Assembly: GCA_050998755.1 (NCBI GenBank)
Contig: JBPCPW010000021.1
Coordinates: 1 to 27,827 of the forward strand
From: JAXDLW01 sp050998755
GTDB taxonomy: Bacteria > Chloroflexota > Dormibacteria > DASZGP01
Direction of reading: 5' to 3'
DNA length: 27,827 bases
This document shows, in pieces, positions 1 to 6,619 of the stretch (positions are counted from its first letter, which is position 1; each line of letters opens with the position of its first letter). The notes under the pieces were generated by a model. The model had not been told where the DNA came from, made no database searches, and worked only from the letters and a program-made list of their open reading frames with translations. The position numbers were made by a program, and so were the translations under genes.

Positions 1-144
1 TGCGGCACGGAGAACGCCGCGACCGCCAAGTTCTGCGCCAACTGCGGTGCGAATATGCAGGCCACGGCAGCGCCTGCCGCCGGATCGGAGAGTCCCCCGG
101 AGTCCTCGCCCCCGCCCGGCCCGGGACCCGAGGCATCGGCCTGA
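1..144 (+). CDS. C-terminal end of a zinc-ribbon protein (5' end outside window)
   Basis: An open frame enters from the left edge and ends at TGA 142-144, leaving 47 residues. The visible part starts inside a zinc ribbon: a CG pair at the edge and then FCANCGA, which is the second half of the common CxxCG...FCxxCG double knuckle. A Pro/Ser/Glu-rich tail of about 28 residues follows. Zinc ribbons of this type often end bacterial membrane-associated or scaffold proteins, but the main domain lies outside the window, so no function can be given. The next gene starts 14 nt downstream and also carries a C-terminal zinc ribbon, so the two are probably co-transcribed and may work together. Confidence 0.7.
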   Translation, partial: CGTENAATAKFCANCGANMQATAAPAAGSESPPESSPPPGPGPEASA

Positions 145-158
145 GCGCCCTGGCGTCG

Positions 159-1184
159 ATGCGCGAACGTGCGGAGGCCATCATCAGTGGTGGTCTGACC
201 GCGTTCTTTGGGCGCCGGCGCCTGGTGCTGGGCGCGGCCCTCCTCGCCCTGCTTGTCCTGCTGCTTGTCCTGCTGCTTGTTCCCGAGGCCGCCCTGGCCC
301 GGGGCGGCGGCGGTGGCGGCGGGCATGGTGGCGGTGGCGGATTTGGCGGTGGCGGACGAGGTGGCGGCGGCAGCTTCAGCGGCGGCGGCAGTGGTGGGTT
401 CGGCGGTGGTGGCGGGGGCGGTTTCTTCTTCCTGCCGCTGTTCTTTGGCGGCGGTGGCGGCGGCAGCATCTGCTGCCTGATCGTGGTGTTCCTGATCATC
501 TACGTCGCCTACCGCAGCTTCCGCGGCGGTGGCCGAGGCGTCGGCAGCGCCCCGGCCTACGAGCCGGTGTACGCCACGCCCGTCCCCCAGGCGTCCCACG
601 GCCAAGCCGATCCCCAGGAGCAGTTGGCGGCGATCAAGGCCAACGATCCAAACTTCAGCGAACAACAATTCCTCGACCGCGCCCAGGCCGCGTTCTTCCT
701 GCTGCAAAAGGCCTGGCAGGACCGCAACGTGGATGAGGGGCGCGCCTACATGAGCCCCGGCCTGTACATGGGTTGGAAGACCCAGGTGGACCAGATGACC
801 GCTGAACACCGCAAGAACGTCCTGGAGGCGCTCTATGTCCAGGGCATGTCCGTCGTGCGCGCCAGCCACGATGACAACTTCGACAACATAACCGTTCGGG
901 TCGATGCCAGCGCCAAGGACTACGACGTGAATGACGAAACCGGCAAGAAGCTCTCGGGCGACAGCAGCGACACCCCTTTCACCGAGTTCTGGACCTTCAC
1001 CCGCACGGCGGGCGCGAAGACCCTGGTGAGCGGGGGCATCACAGAGAAGAAGTGCCCCAACTGTGGCGCGCCACTCGACGTCAATGCGACCGGGCATTGC
1101 AAGTACTGCAACGAGGCGGTGACCAGCGGCAAATTTGACTGGGTGTTGAGCAAAATAGACCAGGCCAACGAGTTTCAGGGTTGA
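159..1184 (+). CDS. Tim44-like domain membrane protein with Gly-rich linker and C-terminal zinc ribbon
   Basis: This is a 341-residue protein. Residues 21-46 are a Leu/Val-rich membrane segment or uncleaved signal anchor. Residues 49-102 are almost pure glycine with a Phe-rich island, and a second hydrophobic segment lies near 104-118. The region from about 165 to 295 resembles the Tim44-like domain: FLDRAQAAFFLLQKAW, then an RxYxSPGLY-like element and a late FTEFWTF strand. A four-Cys zinc ribbon follows (Cys299, 302, 314, 317). Bacterial Tim44-like proteins are usually membrane-bound and of unknown role; the domain is known from the mitochondrial import motor. The ATG at 159 is the first start after the upstream stop, and no clear Shine-Dalgarno is visible. 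The glycine tract is encoded by GGC/GGT repeats and could be length-variable. The Tim44 assignment is by pattern only. Confidence 0.75.
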   Translation: MRERAEAIISGGLTAFFGRRRLVLGAALLALLVLLLVLLLVPEAALARGGGGGGGHGGGGGFGGGGRGGGGSFSGGGSGGFGGGGGGGFFFLPLFFGGGGGGSICCLIVVFLIIYVAYRSFRGGGRGVGSAPAYEPVYATPVPQASHGQADPQEQLAAIKANDPNFSEQQFLDRAQAAFFLLQKAWQDRNVDEGRAYMSPGLYMGWKTQVDQMTAEHRKNVLEALYVQGMSVVRASHDDNFDNITVRVDASAKDYDVNDETGKKLSGDSSDTPFTEFWTFTRTAGAKTLVSGGITEKKCPNCGAPLDVNATGHCKYCNEAVTSGKFDWVLSKIDQANEFQG

Positions 1185-1185
1185 G

Positions 1186-1938
1186 GTGAGCCCACAGCCG
1201 CCATTCGAACCGGCGATGCCTTCGCCGGTGGTGCCGGACCCTCCCGAGACGCCGGCGGCGGCGCCCGAGGCTCGACCCGAAGAGGTTCCGGGGCCGGCGC
1301 CCGAGGCGTCTGAGCCCGCGGGGGAAGCTGCTCAGCCGGCATCACAACCTTCCGAGCCCGCACCATGGCACACCGAGGCGCTCACAGCCGAGCCCGAGCC
1401 TCAGGCGTACAGATCGTGGATGCCGGCCGCGCCGCCCGCGGCTCGACCCGATGCGGTGCCGACATGGGGGCCCAGGCCTGCCCCCCTCAGCGTGCCGCCG
1501 CCGGCGGTCATGCCCCCGCCGGCGTCCGAACCCGCGGCAGGCGACGAACCGGGGCCGCCGCCGGCGCCCGCGCCGGAGCGACGCCTGGAGCCCAGTCCCG
1601 AGCAGGTGCCCTCCACCGCGGAGCCATCGCCCGAGTGGGCGGCCCCGGTGGCCGCGGCGGCCGAAGCGGCCGGGACCGGCCCGCTGGAGCGGCCGTTCGC
1701 CAGTCCGGCCTCGTTGATGGAAGCGGCGCGTGACCCGGCGGCCGACTACGCGGCCGAGCTGCTTCCCCAGTCCGCCGCGCCGCCGGTGACCGGGCCTGCC
1801 GCGTCGGTCGCCGCGCCCCTACCAGCCCAGCGCATCAACACCCTGTTTGGTATCGGCGCGGCGATCCTGCTGGTGGTGACAGTGGTGGTCGTCATCCTGC
1901 TCGCGATCTTTGTTATCAACCTCCTGGCCACTCGCTAG
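1186..1938 (+). CDS. Pro/Ala/Glu-rich protein with C-terminal membrane anchor
   Basis: The gene starts at GTG 1186, one base after the Tim44-like stop, so it is probably translated by coupling. It encodes 250 residues. Residues 1-210 are low-complexity (Pro, Ala, Glu) with no recognisable fold and are presumably disordered. Residues about 217-247 form one long hydrophobic helix ending in a short NLLATR tail. That is tail-anchor topology: a cytoplasmic disordered arm fixed to the membrane by its C-terminus. I recognise no family. The same design (disordered arm plus C-terminal anchor) recurs in the two proteins after ParA, which suggests one functional group. The reading frame is supported by its length, its position and the clean terminal helix, because base composition alone opens several frames in this stretch. 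Confidence 0.65.
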   Translation: MSPQPPFEPAMPSPVVPDPPETPAAAPEARPEEVPGPAPEASEPAGEAAQPASQPSEPAPWHTEALTAEPEPQAYRSWMPAAPPAARPDAVPTWGPRPAPLSVPPPAVMPPPASEPAAGDEPGPPPAPAPERRLEPSPEQVPSTAEPSPEWAAPVAAAAEAAGTGPLERPFASPASLMEAARDPAADYAAELLPQSAAPPVTGPAASVAAPLPAQRINTLFGIGAAILLVVTVVVVILLAIFVINLLATR

Positions 1939-1960
1939 CCGTCGCTTGGGGATCCCTCCG

Positions 1961-1966
1961 TAGAAT
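1961..1966 (+). promoter_or_regulatory. Putative -10 box of the parA promoter (leaderless)
   Basis: TAGAAT lies 7 nt before the GTG start of parA, so transcription should begin at or next to the start codon. No Shine-Dalgarno is present in the 35-nt gap after the preceding gene, and no good -35 box is visible. The call rests on the -10 match and on the same spacing seen at other genes in the window. Confidence 0.5.
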
Positions 1967-1973
1967 TGGCGCC

Positions 1974-2753
1974 GTGAGCGTGACCATAGCGGCCATCTCC
2001 GGGAAGGGAGGGACCGGCAAGTCGACCACTGTCATCAACCTTTCCTGCGCGCTCGCCGAGCTCGGGAAGACCGTCCTGGCGATCGACATGGACCCGCAGG
2101 CCAACCTCACCTCCGGCATCGGGTTCGACCCCTACCGCCTTGACACGACCGTTTTTCACACCCTGACCGGCGAATCTCCCAATGGGGCCGCGGTGCTTAC
2201 GACCGAGTACGGCGTCGACCTTCTTCCCTCCAACCCGGACCTGTCGGCGGTCGAGGCGTCCCTACAGAGCGGCATCGGCCGTGAATTGCTGCTTCGAGGG
2301 GTCATCGGCCGGCTCACGGAGGACGGCGCGAAGTACGACTATGTCCTGGTGGACACTCCTCCCAACTTCGGCTTCCACACGCTCAACGCCCTGGCCGCGG
2401 CGGACTACATTCTTGTGCCCGTGCAGATGTCGGGATTCGCCATCAAAGGTCTCAAGGAGGTGCTCCGCACCGTGGCGGCCGCACGCCAGAGGCTCAACTC
2501 CGATGTACGTGTCCTGGGCATCCTGCCGACGTTTGTGAGCCCCCGTACCAACTTCAGCCGGGACATGCTGGAGGCCCTTCGCGACCTGCCGAACCTGCCG
2601 GTGTTCGACTCCGTGGTGAAGCAGACCGTCAAGCTGGCCGAGACGTCACTCGAAGGTGTGCCGATACTCAAATACGCGTCAAGTTCTGATGCGTCGAAGG
2701 CTTATCGTGACCTGGCGGCTGAGGTGGTCGCGAGGGTGGAACGGAGATCATGA
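1974..2753 (+). CDS. parA: ParA/Soj-family ATPase
   Basis: This is a 259-residue ParA/MinD-superfamily ATPase. The deviant Walker A motif is KGGTGKST (signature Lys11, P-loop Lys16). Walker A' follows as AIDMDPQANLT (Asp40), and Walker B is YVLVDTPPNFG (Asp127). Length and motif order fit Soj-type ParA without an N-terminal HTH. These ATPases dimerise on ATP, bind DNA non-specifically and move or position cargo when a partner stimulates hydrolysis. GTG 1974 is chosen because residue 1 lies just before the usual first strand and a TAGAAT -10 box sits 7 nt upstream. The stop overlaps the next start as ATGA, so ParA and the ParB-like protein are translationally coupled. Because that partner has no DNA-binding domain, the cargo may be a membrane or protein complex and not the chromosome origin (inference). 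Confidence 0.92.
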   Translation: MSVTIAAISGKGGTGKSTTVINLSCALAELGKTVLAIDMDPQANLTSGIGFDPYRLDTTVFHTLTGESPNGAAVLTTEYGVDLLPSNPDLSAVEASLQSGIGRELLLRGVIGRLTEDGAKYDYVLVDTPPNFGFHTLNALAAADYILVPVQMSGFAIKGLKEVLRTVAAARQRLNSDVRVLGILPTFVSPRTNFSRDMLEALRDLPNLPVFDSVVKQTVKLAETSLEGVPILKYASSSDASKAYRDLAAEVVARVERRS

Positions 2754-4222
2754 GCAAGCGGAAGGGTGACTTCAGGTCGAAAATCGACAGCATCCTTGCC
2801 GACGAGCCGGCGGCGTCCTCCGGCGCCGGGGAGACCAGCGGGCTGGACCGGATGTTCGGCGCCCAGGGCAGCGGAGACAGGGCCACGGCCGACGACACAT
2901 TGAGCCGGCACGTCGCCCCCACCACGGAGACCAAGCTTGATGAGATCGACCTCTCGCGGATCAAGCTGCCCCGGGGGCGGCGGACGGACGCCGACTCCGA
3001 GCTCCACGACAGCATCGCCAAGTCGGGGATACTCCAGCCGCTGCTGCTGAGGCCCACGGCCAACGGTTACGAGGTGCTGGACGGGGGCCGCCGGCTGGCC
3101 GTAGCGCGGGACCGGGGCCTCAAAACGGTTCCCGCGGTGGTTCGCACCATAGGGGACGTCGAGGCCAGGGCGATGACTGCCGAGCGCCGGGGCGGGGCCG
3201 CGAAGGCGGTGGGCAAAGCAGCGCCCGGGGCCGCAGCCGTCACGACCGCGACACCCACCGTTTCCCCAACGACGCCCGCCCCGGTGGTGGTCCCCGGCGT
3301 GGCGCCGAAACCTGCGGTTGCGAAGCCCCCGACCCCCAGTGTGGCCAAGCCGCGGGTCAAGGTTGCCGGCCCATCGGCTGCGGTGGTGTCGGGCGCGGCG
3401 GCCCGCCCGGCCAAGCCAACCACGGCGGTGTCGAAAGCTGCGACCCCAGCTGCCCCTAGGGCAGTCGCAAAGGCGGCGGCAGCCAAGGGCCCGGCCCCCG
3501 CCGTGGCCCCGAGCCGCGCAGCCGTCACCAAGCGCACCCCGACAGCGCCAAATGCCCGAGCGACGGCGAGGACAAAGACCGGCAAGGCCACCGAGTCCGC
3601 CGCGGCCACCGCCGCTGCTGCGGCAACCGTTGCTTCTGCGGCAACCGCCCGCCCCTCGCGGAAGGTGCCGGCGCGGCGCGACCGCGCCGCTGCTGCGGTT
3701 GCGCTGCCCGAAGCTCCCGCGGAGCTCGATACCGAGACCGCGAGCCGGCCTGCAGGAGGTGCGGACGAGACCGTGGTCCTCCCGCGGCCGTCATCAACAT
3801 CCCCGCCGGCCAAGATCGAGGAGACCGGTGCCCTCCGCGCAGGGTCGGAGGCGGACGCCGAGAAGCCGGGCGCGGACGACGAGACGGTGGTCTTGCTACG
3901 GGACGACGATGAGAAGCCCTCCGTCCCCGGGTCGACAGCGGCAGCCCCCGCCATCCCGCGGACTGCGCCGGAGCCGGCGCAGCGCCAGGTCGCGGCTGCT
4001 TCCGCGGGCGGCGGCGACACGACCACCGCACCGGGCAGCGCCGGCAGACTACTGGCCGATTGGGTCTTCTTCCCGCTAGGGGCCGGCGCCCTGGCGTTTG
4101 CCGCGACCAACCTGGTGTTCTTCAACAACCTCGGTCTATTCCTGGAATCTGGGGCCGTCTGCGTCTTCGCCCTGGCCGTCTTTGGCGTCCTCTACCTCGC
4201 CGGGAGGAGGACCGGACCGTAG
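2750..4222 (+). CDS. ParB N-terminal-domain protein lacking the HTH, with Ala/Pro/Lys linker and two C-terminal membrane helices
   Basis: The start overlaps the parA stop (ATGA). The protein has 490 residues. Residues 1-19 form a basic motif also found in the next-but-one gene product. Residues about 62-135 match the ParB/sulfiredoxin-like N-terminal domain: IDLSRIKLPRGRR, then LHDSIAKSGILQPLLLRP, then YEVLDGGRRLAVARDRGL with VPAVV. The canonical GERR motif reads GGRR here. The domain stops near residue 145; neither the KorB-type HTH nor a dimerisation domain follows. A roughly 285-residue Ala/Pro/Thr/Lys-rich linker comes next, with an acidic stretch containing two similar DETVVL segments. 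Two membrane helices lie at about 438-458 and 466-486, and the protein ends in a basic RRTGP. Both ends should be cytoplasmic. It is best described as a membrane-anchored ParB-like partner of ParA; a standard centromere-binding ParB is unlikely. Confidence 0.8.
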   Translation: MSKRKGDFRSKIDSILADEPAASSGAGETSGLDRMFGAQGSGDRATADDTLSRHVAPTTETKLDEIDLSRIKLPRGRRTDADSELHDSIAKSGILQPLLLRPTANGYEVLDGGRRLAVARDRGLKTVPAVVRTIGDVEARAMTAERRGGAAKAVGKAAPGAAAVTTATPTVSPTTPAPVVVPGVAPKPAVAKPPTPSVAKPRVKVAGPSAAVVSGAAARPAKPTTAVSKAATPAAPRAVAKAAAAKGPAPAVAPSRAAVTKRTPTAPNARATARTKTGKATESAAATAAAAATVASAATARPSRKVPARRDRAAAAVALPEAPAELDTETASRPAGGADETVVLPRPSSTSPPAKIEETGALRAGSEADAEKPGADDETVVLLRDDDEKPSVPGSTAAAPAIPRTAPEPAQRQVAAASAGGGDTTTAPGSAGRLLADWVFFPLGAGALAFAATNLVFFNNLGLFLESGAVCVFALAVFGVLYLAGRRTGP

Positions 4223-4239
4223 CGGTCTAGGTTTCCCAC

Positions 4240-5850
4240 ATGTCCAAGAAGAAGTTCACCCAGGATATTGCCGACATCCTGGCCGATGATCTCGCCCTCC
4301 TCGAGAGCATCGAACCGGGCGCCATCGTCCGGCCCGACATCCCGCCAAGGCAACCCGCCGAACCGGCCCCGGTGCCCGCTGTTGAGCAAGCTGCCGCCCC
4401 GCCGGTCGAACCCCCGCCCAGCGCGCCTGTCGAGCCGACCGTGGATGTCCCCTCGGCGCCTCTCGAAGTCGACGTCCGCCCGGCGCCGTCGATCCCATCC
4501 GGGTTGGCGGCCAACGAGCCACGACGACCCGAAGCCCCCCTGGCGCTACCGCCCGCCGCGCCCCCGCCCAGCGGGCAGACCGCCAGTTCGCTGGAGGCCG
4601 AGCCCGCGAGCCTTGAGCCCCCGGATGCGATTGCCGCGGAGCCCATGGCCCGCGTGCGCCGCGATGATCAACCGACGGACGAGGACCAGCCGACTCTGCC
4701 TTTTGAGGCGGTCCAGCCCCGCGCCGATGTGATGCCAGAGCCCGAGGCCGCTCGTGCCCCCGAAACCGCTCTTGAGGCGGTTGTCCAGGATGAGGCGGAG
4801 CCCACGCCCGTGCCGGAACCGGAACCCACGCCTCCGCCTCTCCCTCCGCCGGCACCGGAGCCAGCGCGTGCACCGGAACTGGAGCCCACGTATGTGCCCG
4901 TGCCGGAACCGGAGCCAACGCGTGCACCGGAACCCGAGCCCACGCCTGTGCCGGAACCGGAGCCACCGTATGTGCCCGAGCCGGAACCGGAGCCCACGCC
5001 TGTGCCGGAACCGGAGCCCACGTATGTGCCCGAGCCGGAGCCCACGCCCGCGCCAGAGCCGGAGCCCGCTGCCGAACCCGAACGACTGACCGCACCCGAG
5101 GCGCACCACGAAGAGGCGTGGACCGCGCAACCCGAAATCGAGTCGGTCGTCGCACCGCCGCCGGTCGCTGACGCTGGACAGCTCCCGCAGCTCGAGGCGG
5201 AGGTGGCACGTGACGCTGCGCGTGAGGCCGAGGCCCGCGCCGCCCTGCTGGCGGAGCTCTCCGCGGGGCCTGTCCATTCGGAGCCTGCTCCGCCACCGGC
5301 CGACCTAGGTCCGGTTTCCTCCGCGCCTGCCCAAGGGGCTGCGGAGAAATGGGAGGAAATCGTGGACCCGGTCCCGTCGGTCGCAGCGTCGGTCGCAGAC
5401 AGCGCGCCGCCCACCGAGGCCGTCGGCCATGTCCTCAACGCGCCATCTCCCCTCGAGGCGTCGTCGTCGCCCGGATTGGTCAGGGTGCCCAGTGGCTTGG
5501 CCGAGTCCTCCGGGCCGACTGCCTCAGAGGTCACGGTGCTGCCAGATGAGATACCGGCCGAAACCGCGCTCATCACGCCAGCCGCCGCCGTGTCGCCCGC
5601 GATGGCGACCCAACCCCGTCCTTTCTATCAGGACGCTGTGACCCTCCTCGAGATCTCGCCGCAGGAAGGCGGCGGAATCACCGAAGCGCCGCTGCCGGGC
5701 AATCGTGGCGGGAGTCCCCCGGCACCGCTTGCGGCCCGCAGGATCGGTTGGAACCACCCCTTGGCGAGATGGGCGGCGTACGTCCTGGTGGTGGTCGCCC
5801 TGACGTTCGTGTTTCTGTGGTTACTGGTCGACCTCTTCCACGTGGGCTAG
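4240..5850 (+). CDS. PEPEPT-repeat, tail-anchored protein sharing an N-terminal motif with the ParB-like protein
   Basis: This 536-residue protein starts 17 nt after the ParB-like gene. Residues 1-17 read MSKKKFTQDIADILADD and align with the first 19 residues of the upstream protein. The rest is acidic and Pro-rich. Residues about 187-281 are an imperfect repeat of the unit PVPEPEPT and variants with Tyr, Arg or Ala. A short charged helical stretch (about 310-340, rich in Glu, Ala and Arg) may be coiled-coil. Residues 505-535 hold one C-terminal membrane helix after a basic/aromatic RRIGWNHPLARW segment. The stiff PEPEP region resembles the spacer arms of TonB-like proteins, but here the anchor is C-terminal, so the arm points into the cytoplasm. 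No enzymatic domain is visible. It is probably co-transcribed with parA. Confidence 0.72.
   Translation: MSKKKFTQDIADILADDLALLESIEPGAIVRPDIPPRQPAEPAPVPAVEQAAAPPVEPPPSAPVEPTVDVPSAPLEVDVRPAPSIPSGLAANEPRRPEAPLALPPAAPPPSGQTASSLEAEPASLEPPDAIAAEPMARVRRDDQPTDEDQPTLPFEAVQPRADVMPEPEAARAPETALEAVVQDEAEPTPVPEPEPTPPPLPPPAPEPARAPELEPTYVPVPEPEPTRAPEPEPTPVPEPEPPYVPEPEPEPTPVPEPEPTYVPEPEPTPAPEPEPAAEPERLTAPEAHHEEAWTAQPEIESVVAPPPVADAGQLPQLEAEVARDAAREAEARAALLAELSAGPVHSEPAPPPADLGPVSSAPAQGAAEKWEEIVDPVPSVAASVADSAPPTEAVGHVLNAPSPLEASSSPGLVRVPSGLAESSGPTASEVTVLPDEIPAETALITPAAAVSPAMATQPRPFYQDAVTLLEISPQEGGGITEAPLPGNRGGSPPAPLAARRIGWNHPLARWAAYVLVVVALTFVFLWLLVDLFHVG
4800..5082 (+). repeat. Degenerate tandem repeat encoding PEPEPT units
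   Basis: The coding strand repeats a unit close to ccggaaccggagcccacg, with alternating inserts such as gtgcc, tatgtgcccg and cgtgcac. It encodes about a dozen Pro-Glu blocks. The copies differ at many third positions, so the repeat is old or selected at protein level; it is not a recent slippage product. Confidence 0.8.
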
Positions 5851-5874
5851 CCCCGGCGCAAGCGCGCGATTGGG

Positions 5875-5904
5875 TGGACACAACTACACAGAGTTGTCTA
5901 TAAT
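5875..5904 (+). promoter_or_regulatory. Strong promoter for the radC-like gene (leaderless)
   Basis: TGGACA (5875-5880), an 18-bp spacer and a perfect TATAAT (5899-5904) lie in the 60-bp gap after the PEPEPT gene. The GTG start at 5911 comes 6 nt after the -10 box, so the predicted first transcribed base coincides with the start codon. No Shine-Dalgarno is present. Confidence 0.75.
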
Positions 5905-5910
5905 CGTCCT

Positions 5911-6549
5911 GTGGGGGTGGCGTGGGGGACGTCGCCGGTAGGCGAGGATTGCGACCTTTCGCTGGCCGGGATAGTTGCGGAATTGATCGATTTCGACGAG
6001 CCCGGCGGTTGCGCGGCGCTGGTGCGGGGCGCGCTCGCCTGCGGGATGTCGGCATGGATCGGTGAGGAGGGCAAGGAGCGCGCCATAGCGGCCGGTTTCA
6101 CGGCGCGGCAGGCGCGCCAGCTGCGCCTCTGCGCCGAGTTCGCCACCCGGCTGGATAAGGAGAGTTGGGCCATGCCGGCCCCCATCACCGGCCCTGCCGA
6201 CGTCCTCGCCCAGGTTACCGATCTCCGCTCGTCCGCACAGGAGCGGGTCGTGGCTATTTACCTCGACAGCCGCAACCGCCCTATCCACCGAGAGCTGGTG
6301 GCAGTCGGAGGATTGCGCGCCAGCGTGATCCAGCCGCGCGACATCCTGGCGCCGGCGCTGCGCCTCCCCGCGGCTGGGATCGTGCTGGTCCACAACCACC
6401 CGTCAGGTGACACGACGCCGAGCCGGGAGGACGTCGAGGTGACGAAGCAACTTGTCGCAGCGGCTCGGTTGCTGGGCCTCGAACTCCTGGATCACCTCGT
6501 GGTATCGAGCACCCGGTGCTCCAGCCTGCGGGAGCTGGGGCACCTCTGA
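5911..6549 (+). CDS. radC: RadC-like JAMM/MPN-domain protein
   Basis: This 212-residue protein is of normal length for the RadC (UPF0758) family. The N-terminal 80 residues are a divergent helical region where RadC proteins carry helix-hairpin-helix elements. The JAB/MPN domain spans about 90-212. The JAMM metal-binding set is complete: Glu128 in HRELVAVGG, His161 and His163 in HNHPSGD, and Asp174 in PSREDV. RadC was once thought to be a repair protein, but its biochemical role is unsettled. The fold is that of zinc-dependent isopeptidases/deaminases. GTG 5911 is chosen because it follows the promoter directly and gives the family's length. It stands alone between the ParA cluster and the histidine kinase. 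Confidence 0.9.
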   Translation: MGVAWGTSPVGEDCDLSLAGIVAELIDFDEPGGCAALVRGALACGMSAWIGEEGKERAIAAGFTARQARQLRLCAEFATRLDKESWAMPAPITGPADVLAQVTDLRSSAQERVVAIYLDSRNRPIHRELVAVGGLRASVIQPRDILAPALRLPAAGIVLVHNHPSGDTTPSREDVEVTKQLVAAARLLGLELLDHLVVSSTRCSSLRELGHL

Positions 6550-6606
6550 GGCGGGTTCACGCGTGTCACAGCCTGGCTACTGCCGTTCCGGTACGCGCCG
6601 CCCACA

Positions 6607-6612
6607 TATACT
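6607..6612 (+). promoter_or_regulatory. Putative -10 box of the histidine kinase gene (leaderless)
   Basis: TATACT ends 7 nt before the ATG at 6620, the same spacing as at parA and radC. There is no Shine-Dalgarno before this ATG, and no convincing -35 hexamer 16-18 bp upstream. The box supports the start at 6620 over longer upstream reading. Confidence 0.55.
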
Positions 6613-6619
6613 GGGCCAA

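Noticed and set aside
4800..5082. CRISPR-like array from the repeated DNA in the PEPEPT gene
   Set aside because: The units are in frame, degenerate and contiguous, with no unique spacers; it is a coding repeat.
3067..5576. Long Ala/Gly/Ser-rich minus-strand frames opposite the ParB-like and PEPEPT genes
   Set aside because: They are reverse readings of Pro/Ala/Glu repeats with no starts, motifs or context of their own.
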